This document shows, one piece after another, positions 18,625 through 26,467 of a stretch of DNA of 64,000 bases (position 1 is the first letter of the stretch; each line of letters begins with the position of its first letter). A program made the position numbers and the translations under genes. This DNA is from Ruegeria sp. HKCCD8929 (GTDB lineage Bacteria; Pseudomonadota; Alphaproteobacteria; Rhodobacterales; Rhodobacteraceae). The stretch is taken from NCBI RefSeq assembly GCF_013031405.1, contig NZ_WPZY01000003.1, positions 1 to 64,000 of the forward strand, given 5' to 3'. The notes below the pieces were generated by a model. That model worked only from the letters and a program-made list of their open reading frames with translations. It did no database searches and was not told where the DNA came from.

Positions 18625-19305
18625 ATGAGCCGACGCCTTCTGATCGTCGAGGATGACAGCGAAACCCGCGAGTTCATCGCCAAGGGGTTTGCCGAAGAAG
18701 GCTTTGCCGTCGAGACCGCCCCGGACGGGCGCGAAGGCCTCTACCACGCGACTGACGGCAGTTTTGACGTGATCATTCTGGACCGGATGCTGCCGGGGCT
18801 CGACGGGCTTGCGCTGATCAAATCGATCCGCGCGGCGGGGCTGAAGACGCCGGTGTTGATGCTGACCGCAATGAGCGCGGTTGACGAGCGGGTCAAGGGC
18901 CTGCGCGCGGGCGCCGACGACTATCTGGTCAAGCCGTTCTCGTTTCAGGAACTGCACGCCCGGATCGAGGCACTGCTGCGCCGCCCGCAGGATACCGAAG
19001 AGGCAGCGATCCTCACCTGCCGCGATCTGCAGATGGACCTGCTGGCCCGCCGGGTGACGCGCGGCGGACAGGACATCGCACTGACCCCGCGCGAGTTCCA
19101 GATTCTCGAGTTCTTCCTGCGCCGCAAGAACCGGGTGATTTCGCGCACCATGCTGCTCGAAGGGGTCTGGGATTATCATTTCGACCCCAACACCAATGTC
19201 GTGGACGTGCATATCTCGAAACTCCGCCGCCAGATCGACGAACATGGAAACGGCGCGCTGATCGAGACCGTGCGCGGCGCGGGTTACATGATGTCCGATG
19301 GCTAA
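18625..19305 (+). CDS. OmpR/PhoB-type response regulator
   Basis: DNA-binding response regulator of 226 aa. Receiver domain at residues 1-118 with acidic pocket E9-D10-D11, phospho-acceptor D53 (IILDRMLPG) and the VKPF lysine; OmpR winged helix at about 128-222 (LTPREFQILEFFLRRKNRVISRTMLLEGVW). I start at the ATG at 18625, where the receiver begins. It overlaps the kinase gene by 8 bases, so the pair is co-translated. With degP directly upstream it most likely senses envelope stress. Confidence 0.95.
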   Translation: MSRRLLIVEDDSETREFIAKGFAEEGFAVETAPDGREGLYHATDGSFDVIILDRMLPGLDGLALIKSIRAAGLKTPVLMLTAMSAVDERVKGLRAGADDYLVKPFSFQELHARIEALLRRPQDTEEAAILTCRDLQMDLLARRVTRGGQDIALTPREFQILEFFLRRKNRVISRTMLLEGVWDYHFDPNTNVVDVHISKLRRQIDEHGNGALIETVRGAGYMMSDG

Positions 19306-20671
19306 ACCGCTGGTCTTCATCAGAAACTCGCGCACTCGTCTGGTTCTGGCCAGCATGGTGCTCAGCGCGCTTCTGACGGCGGCTGTCCTGGGGCTGGTCT
19401 ATGTCACCGCCAACCGCACCATCGCGGGCGAAACCCGCTCGGTGGTGACCGCCGAACTGACCGGGCTGGCCGACGAATACGAGCGGCTGGGCATGATCGG
19501 CCTGATCACTGCCATCGAACGCCGGACCGAGAATGCCGCCGAACGCGACGCGCTCTATCTGCTGACCGATCCGCTGGGCACGGTGCTGGCGGGCAATCTG
19601 ACCAGCTGGCCGCCCGAGGTCGAACCCGGCAGCGGCTGGGTCGAGCTGGATCTGATCCGCACCGCGTCGAACGAGCCGGTGCCGATCTCGGCCGCTTCGA
19701 TCCGCCTGCGCGGGGGTGAGCGGCTGCTGGTCGGGCGCGACGCCTCGGCCCGGCGGCAGTTCGACCGGGTGCTGTTCCGCTCGGTGGCGCTGGCGCTGAT
19801 GGCGGCGCTGGCACTCAGCCTGCTGACCGGCTGGCTGCTGACCCGGCTGGTATTCTCGCGGCTCAAGGATATCGCCCAGACCGCCGACGACATCGTTTCG
19901 GGCGATCTGACCCGCCGCATTCCACTGCGCGGTTCGGGCGATGAGTTCGACCAGATGGGCGCGACGCTGAACGAGATGCTGGACCGGATCGAGGAACTGG
20001 TAAGCAACCTGCGCACCGCCTCGAACTCCGTCGCGCACGACCTGCGCTCGCCCCTGTCGCGCCTGCGCCAGCGGGTCGAGGCGTTGTCCGATCCAGCGCG
20101 CACCGGCCCCGAGCGCGAGGCCGACGCCGCCCGCGCCTTGTCCGAGGTGGATCACCTGCTCCGGGTCTTTGCCCAACTCACCGAAATCTCGCGCGCCGAG
20201 GCGGGCCTTGGGCGCGAAGAGTTCGAGCCGGTGGATCTCGGCCAACTGGTGCAGGATGTGGTCGAGCTTTATGACCCGGTGGCCGCCGATCAGGGCGTGC
20301 GCCTGCAGGTCGAGGGCGAAGCCGAGCCGGTCCGGGGCCACCGCCCGCTGCTCTCGCAGGCCCTGTCGAACCTGCTGGAAAACGCCCTGCGCTATGCGCC
20401 GCCGGGCAGTGAGATCACTGTCGGCCTCTCGGATGTGCGCGGATATCCCAGGCTCAGCGTTCGCGACGAAGGCCCCGGCGTGCCCGAGACCGAACTGCCC
20501 CGGCTGGCACAGCCCTTCGTCACTCTCGATCCGGCGCGCAGCGGCCGGAATTCCGGGCTGGGGCTGGCGCTGGTTGCTGCCATCGCCCGGATGCATGGCG
20601 GCGCGTTCGCGGCGGAAAACCGTGATCCGGGGCTTGAGGTCACGCTGTCGCTGGCCAAACAGGCCGCCTAA
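19298..20671 (+). CDS. Sensor histidine kinase
   Basis: Inner-membrane kinase of 457 aa, partner of the preceding regulator. Two membrane spans (about 14-36 and 162-185) bracket a periplasmic sensor of about 125 residues; HAMP at about 185-238; dimer/phospho-acceptor H247 in SVAHDLRSPLSRLR; HATPase with N box ENALRYAPPG and G boxes DEGPGVP and GLGLALV. The AHDLRSPL form of the H box is typical of the TctE/QseC-like group. The stop overlaps the convergent creatininase-family gene by 4 bases. Confidence 0.95.
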   Translation: MAKPLVFIRNSRTRLVLASMVLSALLTAAVLGLVYVTANRTIAGETRSVVTAELTGLADEYERLGMIGLITAIERRTENAAERDALYLLTDPLGTVLAGNLTSWPPEVEPGSGWVELDLIRTASNEPVPISAASIRLRGGERLLVGRDASARRQFDRVLFRSVALALMAALALSLLTGWLLTRLVFSRLKDIAQTADDIVSGDLTRRIPLRGSGDEFDQMGATLNEMLDRIEELVSNLRTASNSVAHDLRSPLSRLRQRVEALSDPARTGPEREADAARALSEVDHLLRVFAQLTEISRAEAGLGREEFEPVDLGQLVQDVVELYDPVAADQGVRLQVEGEAEPVRGHRPLLSQALSNLLENALRYAPPGSEITVGLSDVRGYPRLSVRDEGPGVPETELPRLAQPFVTLDPARSGRNSGLGLALVAAIARMHGGAFAAENRDPGLEVTLSLAKQAA

Positions 20672-21402
20672 CGGGCACTAAACGCCTGAAACGCCTGCGC
20701 CACGCCCTTGGCGGCCAGCTCCAGCAGCCGCTCGCCATGCTCGGGCCGCGCCAGCGCCGAGTGCGCCCCGACACGGCCATCGGGAAACATCGCCCGGTGC
20801 TCCTCGGGCGGGCCATGCCGGTCGCCTGCATGGGCGGCGATGAACTCCGGGCTCAACCGTTCGGGCGGCGCGGCGGCATCCCCTTCCGGCAGCACCCCCA
20901 GCAATGCCTGCGTGATCGCCACCTCGGAGGGCGTGGCATGCATCCCCTCCCAATCTCCATAGAGCGACTTGCGCAGCGCATCGGCCTCGGGCGCCTCCCA
21001 CCAGCTCATGATCTCCAACGCACCCTCTGCCAGCCGTTCACCGATCCTTCGCAGCGGCGCCAGATTGGCGCCGTGGCCGTTGACCACGAACACGCCTCTG
21101 AACCCCTGTGCCAACAGGCCATCGATGACCTCGGCTGCCATCGCTTCGAATAAGGGCTCGGACAGCGACACCGTGCCGGGAAAAGCGGTGTTGAACGGCG
21201 CGGGCGTATAGGCCAGCGCGGGCGCCACGATGGCATCGTTCAGGTCTGCTGCGCGCAATGCCACCGCCTCGGCACAAATCGTGTCGGTGCCGATCCGCCC
21301 CATCGGTCCGTGCTGCTCGGTCGAGCCCACCGGCAGCATCGCGCAGGCCCCCTGCCCGATCCGCGCCTCGACCGCCTGCCATGTCATATGCGCCAACTGC
21401 AT
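20668..21402 (-). CDS. Creatininase-family amidohydrolase
   Basis: Metal-dependent amidohydrolase of 244 aa in the family that includes creatininase, FAPy deformylase and MftE. Expected metal ligands are visible: E and H in GSTEQHGPMG, D in GTDTICAE, H in VVNGHGAN, E in ATPSEVAIT. I start at 21402 because GAGGGTG lies just upstream; the frame opens 13 codons earlier. It is divergent (53 bases) from the XRE-cupin regulator and close to the ABC/Rieske genes, suggesting hydrolysis of a cyclic amide or N-formyl intermediate there. True substrate unknown. Confidence 0.82.
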   Translation of the reverse strand: MQLAHMTWQAVEARIGQGACAMLPVGSTEQHGPMGRIGTDTICAEAVALRAADLNDAIVAPALAYTPAPFNTAFPGTVSLSEPLFEAMAAEVIDGLLAQGFRGVFVVNGHGANLAPLRRIGERLAEGALEIMSWWEAPEADALRKSLYGDWEGMHATPSEVAITQALLGVLPEGDAAAPPERLSPEFIAAHAGDRHGPPEEHRAMFPDGRVGAHSALARPEHGERLLELAAKGVAQAFQAFSAR

Positions 21403-21455
21403 TCCACACCCTCTCGGCTCTTTCGGTTTCACGCCGCCCACACTAGTCTTGGCCC

Positions 21456-22070
21456 ATGGAAGATTCAGCCCCTCACGAGGCGCCCGGCCCGACCCTGGAC
21501 CAGAAAGTCGGCGCCGCTGTGAAACACCACCGCGCGCTGGCCGGTCTGACGCTGGCTGAGCTGTCGGCGCGCGCGCAGGTCTCGACCGCGATGATTTCCA
21601 AGATCGAGCGCGGCCAGGTCTCGGCCTCGCTCACCACGCTACAGGCGCTGTCAGGCGGCATCGGGGTTCCGCTGATCAATTTCTTCGCGGGCACCGTCGA
21701 GCGCTCGGACGTCTCCTTCGTCCGTGCTGGCGAAGGCATCACCGTGCAGCGGCTCGGCAGCGATTTCGGCCATAGCTACAAGATGATCGGCCGGGCCGAG
21801 GCCAGTCACGTGGGGTTCGAATGTTTCGACGTCACGCTGGAACAACCCTTGGCGGCACGTCCCGTCTATCTGCATCGCGGTATCGAGTTCATCCACCTGA
21901 CCGAGGGCGAGATGGTCTATCATTGCGGCGACGCCTCGTACCACATGCGCCCCGGTGACAGCCTGTCCTTTGACAGCAACAGCGCCCATGGCCCGCAAGA
22001 GCTGCTGACCGACCGGGTGCGATTCATCACCGTGGTGGCCAAAGCCGAACCCAAGGACCCCGGACTGTAA
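21456..22070 (+). CDS. XRE-type regulator with C-terminal cupin
   Basis: A 204-aa one-component regulator. An XRE helix-turn-helix at residues about 13-68 (LTLAELSARAQVSTAMISKIERGQ) is followed by a cupin ligand pocket at about 110-185 (HLTEGEMVYHCGD, then MRPGDSLSFDSNSAHGP). The cupin histidines may bind a metal or ligand. This architecture is common in repressors of amino-acid and polyamine catabolism such as the PuuR group. It is divergent from the creatininase-type gene and convergent with the binding-protein gene, so the local catabolic genes are the likely targets. Confidence 0.88.
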   Translation: MEDSAPHEAPGPTLDQKVGAAVKHHRALAGLTLAELSARAQVSTAMISKIERGQVSASLTTLQALSGGIGVPLINFFAGTVERSDVSFVRAGEGITVQRLGSDFGHSYKMIGRAEASHVGFECFDVTLEQPLAARPVYLHRGIEFIHLTEGEMVYHCGDASYHMRPGDSLSFDSNSAHGPQELLTDRVRFITVVAKAEPKDPGL

Positions 22071-22120
22071 ACGGGGCCGCGCATTCGCACAGCCCCGCCC
22101 ATTCGCGCCTTGCGACCCTA

Positions 22121-22891
22121 TCAGAGGCCCCACTTGGCCTTGGTCGTTTCAAAGAACCCCTGCGCCTGTTTCACCTTCACCCAGTTGTTCACGTAGTTGA
22201 TCCAGACCTGATCGTTCTGCGGCAACAGCATCGCAATCGGCGAGGGCGAGCGCGGCTCGGCCCCCGTCACGCGCACAACCGGGAACTTGGCCTCAAGTGT
22301 CGAGCCTTCGATGTTCGAGGTGATGAACACGTCCGCACGGCCCGCCAGCACTTCCTGAAACCCGCGCGCCGGGGCCTCGACCACCTTGATATCCGCATCC
22401 GGGAACCACTCGCGCACCCGCTTCTCGAAGGTGGTGCCCAGCGTGGTGGCCACCTTCACGTCCGGCTTGTTGATCGAGTCGTAGCCGTCGAATCGGTCCG
22501 CCTTGTCCTTGAGAGTATAGGGATAAAGCTCCACTGAGATATAGCTCTCCGAAAACCCCGCGACTTTCATCCGCGGCGGCGAGATCGAGGCCGAGCCGGT
22601 CATGTGGTATTTGCCCGCCACCACACCGTTGACCAGCGTCTTCCAGTCGGTCGGCACGAACTCCAGCTCAACCCCCAGATCGGTGGCCAGCTCGGTCATC
22701 ACGTCGATGTCGAACCCCTTGTAGCTGTTGGTCGCCGGATCGCGCTGGGTCATCGGATTCCAGTCACCAGTTGTACCGACCTTCAGCACCCCGCCATCGA
22801 GGATTTCGTTCAGCGCCGACTGCGCCTGCGCCGCGCCGGACAGCGCGATCCCGATGGCGGCAACGGCGGCTGCCTTGAGAAGGTGTTTCAT
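22121..22891 (-). CDS. ABC transporter substrate-binding protein (polar amino acid / PheC-like)
   Basis: Periplasmic receptor of 256 aa. A signal peptide of about 23 residues (MKHLLKAAAVAAIGIAL, cleaved after AQA) precedes an SBP_bac_3 fold. The VLKVGTTGDWNPMTQRDP and GFDIDVMTELATDLGVELEFVPTDW stretches resemble cyclohexadienyl dehydratase PheC as much as amino-acid receptors, so the ligand may be a cyclic acid. Start at 22891 has GGGAGA upstream. It is divergent from its ATPase and permease genes with 130 bases between starts, an unusual arrangement for one transporter but clearly a unit. Confidence 0.85.
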   Translation of the reverse strand: MKHLLKAAAVAAIGIALSGAAQAQSALNEILDGGVLKVGTTGDWNPMTQRDPATNSYKGFDIDVMTELATDLGVELEFVPTDWKTLVNGVVAGKYHMTGSASISPPRMKVAGFSESYISVELYPYTLKDKADRFDGYDSINKPDVKVATTLGTTFEKRVREWFPDADIKVVEAPARGFQEVLAGRADVFITSNIEGSTLEAKFPVVRVTGAEPRSPSPIAMLLPQNDQVWINYVNNWVKVKQAQGFFETTKAKWGL

Positions 22892-23021
22892 GAGTTTCTC
22901 CCGTTGGTGGCTTTTTGTTCTGGGCATCATAGCCGGATTGCTGCTTGATTTAAGGCAAAGATAACTCTTAGTCTCAAGAAAAAATTTTCCCCCCAGGAAA
23001 ACAAGCCCCAGGGAGTGTGCC

Positions 23022-23762
23022 ATGCCGGAAACCGCAATCGAGCTTGTTGGCGTCAACAAGTGGTATGGCACGTTCCACGTGCTCAAAGACATCGACCTGA
23101 TCGTGGGGGCGGGTCAAAAGGTCGTGATCTGCGGCCCGTCGGGGTCGGGCAAAAGCACGGTGGTGCGCTGCATCAACCGGCTGGAAGAGCATCAGAAAGG
23201 TACCATCCGCGTCGACGGGATCGAGCTGACCAACGACCCGAAATCCGTGGCCGCGATCCGGTCCGAGGTCGGCATGGTGTTTCAGCAGTTCAACCTGTTT
23301 CCACATCTGACGGTGCTGGAAAACCTGACCCTCGGACCGATGAAGGCGCGCGGCTATTCCAAGACCGAGGCCGAGGATCGCGCCCGCCACTATCTGGAAC
23401 GGGTGCATATCCCCGATCAGGCGCTGAAACGTCCCGGCCAGTTGTCGGGCGGACAGCAGCAGCGGGTGGCGATTGCCCGGTCGCTCTGCATGGAGCCCAA
23501 GGTGCTGCTGTTCGACGAACCCACCTCGGCGCTCGACCCCGAGATGATTTCCGAGGTGCTCGACGTGATGGTTGAACTGGCCGATGAGGGCATGACCATG
23601 GTGGTGGTCACCCACGAGATGGGGTTTGCCCGCAAGGTGGCCGACAACATGGTGTTCATGGATGCGGGCGAGATCGTGGAACACGGCCCGCCTGAGGAAT
23701 TCTTCGGCGCCCCGCGATCCGAGCGCTGCCAGAAATTCCTCAGCCAGATCCTCCAACATTAA
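23022..23762 (+). CDS. ABC transporter ATP-binding protein (amino-acid type)
   Basis: Energises import with the permease that follows. The 246-aa chain has Walker [10 protein letters not shown] (about residues 39-47), Q-loop [10 protein letters not shown], signature [15 protein letters not shown], Walker [14 protein letters not shown] and the switch histidine in [10 protein letters not shown]. It belongs to the GlnQ/HisP polar amino-acid group. First gene of the operon ATPase - permease - AhpD-like - Rieske. Confidence 0.93.
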   Translation: MPETAIELVGVNKWYGTFHVLKDIDLIVGAGQKVVICGPSGSGKSTVVRCINRLEEHQKGTIRVDGIELTNDPKSVAAIRSEVGMVFQQFNLFPHLTVLENLTLGPMKARGYSKTEAEDRARHYLERVHIPDQALKRPGQLSGGQQQRVAIARSLCMEPKVLLFDEPTSALDPEMISEVLDVMVELADEGMTMVVVTHEMGFARKVADNMVFMDAGEIVEHGPPEEFFGAPRSERCQKFLSQILQH

Positions 23763-23776
23763 GAACGGGGCACAAG

Positions 23777-24538
23777 ATGAAGAAACTTATCGTATTCTCC
23801 CTGCCCTTCCTGTTGCTCTCAGGCTGCTCCAGTTCCTCCACCTGGGGCTGGTACGTGATCGACCCGCGCACCGCCTCGGGCTGGACCAACGTGAAATTCC
23901 TGATCTCGGGCATGGGCGACACGATCCTGATTTCGGTGATTGCCGCCGTGATCTCGATCATTCTTGGGCTGCTTGTCGCCCTGCCCGGCCTGTCGAACCG
24001 CTGGCCCATCCGCCTGATCAACCGGGTCTATGTGGAGTTCATCCGCTCGATCCCGTTGCTTCCGATGCTGTTCTGGGTGTTCTACGGCCTGCCAATCGTG
24101 TTCCAGTCCATGGGGATGAATATTCCCATCGACCCGTTCTGGGGCGCGATCATCACGCTTGCAATCTCGGACAGCGCCTTTACGGCGGAAATCTATCGCG
24201 CGGGCATTCAGTCCATCCCCAAGGGCCAAAGCGAGGCGGCTCAGACCATCGGCCTGAATTACGCCCAGACCATGCGATACGTGATCCTGCCGCAGGCCAT
24301 TCGCCGCATCCTGCCCCCCTTGGCCAACCAGTTCATCTACATCGTGAAGATGAGCGCCTTTGCCTCGGTCATCGGCATGCAGGAACTGACCCGCCGCGCG
24401 AACGAACTGGTGGTGACCGAATACCGCCCGCTGGAAATCTACACTCTGCTCATCCTCGAATATCTGGTGCTGGTCCTGATCATCAGCGCCGGTGTGCGCT
24501 GGCTGGAACGGCGCATGGGATCGGATGAGCGCAGTTAA
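23777..24538 (+). CDS. ABC transporter permease with lipobox-like N-terminus
   Basis: Membrane subunit of the HisM/GlnP type, 253 aa, with an expected EAA loop (SEAAQTIGLNYAQTMRYVILPQA at about 152-175) and about five hydrophobic spans. Unusually, the first 19 residues (MKKLIVFSLPFLLLSGCSS) read like a lipoprotein signal with an LSGC lipobox, placed before the first normal membrane span and a short periplasmic stretch. The ATG at 23777 follows the ATPase stop by 14 bases with a weak AACGGGG site. A later start near residue 47 would remove the first span, so the long form is preferred. Confidence 0.88.
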   Translation: MKKLIVFSLPFLLLSGCSSSSTWGWYVIDPRTASGWTNVKFLISGMGDTILISVIAAVISIILGLLVALPGLSNRWPIRLINRVYVEFIRSIPLLPMLFWVFYGLPIVFQSMGMNIPIDPFWGAIITLAISDSAFTAEIYRAGIQSIPKGQSEAAQTIGLNYAQTMRYVILPQAIRRILPPLANQFIYIVKMSAFASVIGMQELTRRANELVVTEYRPLEIYTLLILEYLVLVLIISAGVRWLERRMGSDERS

Positions 24539-24549
24539 CGGAGAGAGAC

Positions 24550-24891
24550 ATGGACTGGACCGCATTCATGGCCGAGATCGAAGGCGATATCGGCACCTAT
24601 GCCAAGGAAGTGCCCGAGACGATGAAGGGTTTCGGCACCATGGGCGCCGCCGCCAAGAAAAGCGGCGCTCTGGACGAAAAGACCAAGGAAATCATGGCGC
24701 TCGGCATCGCCATTGCCACCCGCTGCGACAGTTGCATCGGCTTTCACACCCGCTCGCTCGTCCGTCTTGGCCTGACCCGGAACGAGATGTGCGAGGCGCT
24801 GGCGATGGCGACCTATATGGGCGGCGGCCCGTCGCTGGCCTATTCCGCGAAAGCGCTCAAGGCCTTTGACACGTTTTCGGAGCAGGGATGA
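24550..24891 (+). CDS. AhpD-like / carboxymuconolactone decarboxylase-family protein
   Basis: Small helical protein of 113 aa. The redox centre C59-D-S-C62 with H66 (RCDSCIGFH) is the AhpD-type thiol motif, so a peroxidase or disulfide-reductase-like role fits better than a true decarboxylase. GGAGAG precedes the ATG. It lies 11 bases after the permease and overlaps the Rieske oxygenase start by 4 bases (ATGA), so it is made with the oxygenase and may protect it or act on its product. That role is inferred from position only. Confidence 0.85.
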   Translation: MDWTAFMAEIEGDIGTYAKEVPETMKGFGTMGAAAKKSGALDEKTKEIMALGIAIATRCDSCIGFHTRSLVRLGLTRNEMCEALAMATYMGGGPSLAYSAKALKAFDTFSEQG

Positions 24892-25937
24892 TGCAGGCGG
24901 ACCTGATCGGCGCAGACGGCTATGTCCGCAATTGCTGGTACGTCGCCGCGCGCAGCGAGGACATCACCAACACCCCGACCGCCTCCACGCTGCTGGAGGA
25001 TGAAATCGTCCTGTTCCGCGGCGCCAAGGACGAGCCCATCGCGCTCGAGGATGCCTGCCCCCATCGCAAACTGCCGCTGTCGCGTGGCACGGTCGAGGGC
25101 TCGGTCATTGTCTGCGGCTATCACGGGCTGACCTTCGACTGCACCGGCTCCTGCGTGCACGCGCCCACGCAAGAAGACGCCCGCCCCCGCCGCGCGCTGA
25201 TCCGCTCCTACCCGGTGGTGGACCGCTACGGATTCCTGTGGATCTGGATGGGCGATGCGCAGTCCGCCAACCCGGACGACATCATCGACATCCCCAATTT
25301 CGACAACCCGGACTGGGGCAAGACCCCCAAGGGCGCACTGTCGATGGCCTGCAACTACCTCTACATCACCGACAACCTGCTCGACCCCAGCCATGTGGCG
25401 TGGGTGCATCTGACCTCCTTCGCGGGCGCCGGAACCGACAACCGACCGCTGGACATCGAAGAGACCAAGGATGGCGTGATCGTCTATCGCTGGATTCACG
25501 CGGAACCGGCGCCGCCCTATTACGCGCAGATGCTGCCTTTTGCCGACAGTTGCGACCGCAAGCAGCACTACGAATGCCGCCTGCCCGCAACCGCGATCAA
25601 CATGTCGATCTACACGCCCGCCGGTCAGGGTGGCGCGGACAAGCCGCTATCGGGCGAGGCGTTCGTCAACATCTCGTACAACTTCATCACGCCGGTGGAC
25701 GCGGAAACCTCGCTCTATTTCTGGTTCCAGCACCGCAACATGCACGCGGACAACGCCGAGATGTCGCAGCGCATGTTCGAAGGCGCCACCATGGCCTTTC
25801 ACGAGGACAAGGAGGTGCTGGAATATGTCCAGACCGGCATGGCCAAGCGCAAGACGCCCTATCTGAACCTCGGGCTGGATGCCGGAGCGATGCGGTTCCG
25901 CAAGATGGTGCAGCGCGCCTTGGAGGCCGAAGCCTGA
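24888..25937 (+). CDS. Rieske non-heme iron oxygenase, VanA type
   Basis: Predicted O- or N-demethylating or hydroxylating oxygenase of 349 aa. The Rieske 2Fe-2S ligands are C57/H59 (CPHRKLPLS) and C76/H79 (CGYHGLTF). The mononuclear iron site has H169 and H174 (DPSHVAWVH) with bridging D162. The C-terminal part matches the VanA group. No VanB-type reductase gene lies nearby, so electrons must come from elsewhere. Last gene of the ABC transporter operon, starting at the ATG overlapping the AhpD-like stop; the next codon is also ATG. Substrate unknown. Confidence 0.88.
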   Translation: MMQADLIGADGYVRNCWYVAARSEDITNTPTASTLLEDEIVLFRGAKDEPIALEDACPHRKLPLSRGTVEGSVIVCGYHGLTFDCTGSCVHAPTQEDARPRRALIRSYPVVDRYGFLWIWMGDAQSANPDDIIDIPNFDNPDWGKTPKGALSMACNYLYITDNLLDPSHVAWVHLTSFAGAGTDNRPLDIEETKDGVIVYRWIHAEPAPPYYAQMLPFADSCDRKQHYECRLPATAINMSIYTPAGQGGADKPLSGEAFVNISYNFITPVDAETSLYFWFQHRNMHADNAEMSQRMFEGATMAFHEDKEVLEYVQTGMAKRKTPYLNLGLDAGAMRFRKMVQRALEAEA

Positions 25938-25941
25938 CGTT

Positions 25942-26409
25942 TCAGACGGGGAGGCCTTCGACGGCCAGTATCCGGTTTCTATACCGCCGGTCGTTAGTCA
26001 CCTCGGCGCCAAACCAATCAGGAGGCGTGAAGGACAATGCCTCCTCCTCCGAGGGAAACTCCACCTCGACCATCCGCAACGGCGCCAAAGCCCCCGAAAA
26101 CACGTCCAGCTCAAAGATCAGGCCGCCCGCCAGTGCACCGGTAAACCGTGCCTTCACGATCCGCCGCCCGTCGGTCTCGGGCCAGAACGTGTCGAACTGC
26201 AGGCGCGTGATCTCAACTTCGCGTTCGCCCCTGACCAGACCTTCGCCATCTTTCAGCGTCAGGAGATAGCGTTCGTCCATCTGGCGCAGGCGCAGTTCGG
26301 TGGAATCGTCGGGCCGCGTCAGATAGCCTTGCCGCACCTGCGCCCGCCTGGCCGCGCTCAGATCCGGCAAGACGGCAACCAGAAACCTGCGTTCGATTTC
26401 CTGGTTCAT
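25942..26409 (-). CDS. CYTH-domain protein (triphosphate tunnel metalloenzyme)
   Basis: Small enzyme of 155 aa. The opening EIERRFLV (residues 4-11) is the ExExK-like CYTH signature (E-I-E-R-R here, so the last position is Arg), followed by alternating charged beta strands typical of the tunnel fold (QGYLTRPDDSTELRLRQM, LTLKDGEGLVRGEREVEI). Family members hydrolyse inorganic triphosphate or polyphosphate, or make cyclic AMP. I start at 26409, directly before the signature. It lies 58 bases downstream of the CHAD gene, a pairing seen often, and ends 4 bases from the convergent Rieske gene. Confidence 0.85.
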   Translation of the reverse strand: MNQEIERRFLVAVLPDLSAARRAQVRQGYLTRPDDSTELRLRQMDERYLLTLKDGEGLVRGEREVEITRLQFDTFWPETDGRRIVKARFTGALAGGLIFELDVFSGALAPLRMVEVEFPSEEEALSFTPPDWFGAEVTNDRRYRNRILAVEGLPV

Positions 26410-26467
26410 GGCCCTCGCTTCCTCTGGTTTCTGAGCGGTCAAGCCGCCCGCCGCTGATGTCACCCCA

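Noticed and set aside
19013..20596. A 527-codon minus-strand open frame
   Set aside because: Antisense to the sensor kinase, whose H box and ATPase motifs are intact; composition is shadow-like.
24888..25937. Vanillate demethylase as a specific call for the Rieske gene
   Set aside because: No VanB reductase gene nearby, and the neighbouring transporter is of polar amino-acid type, so the substrate is left open.
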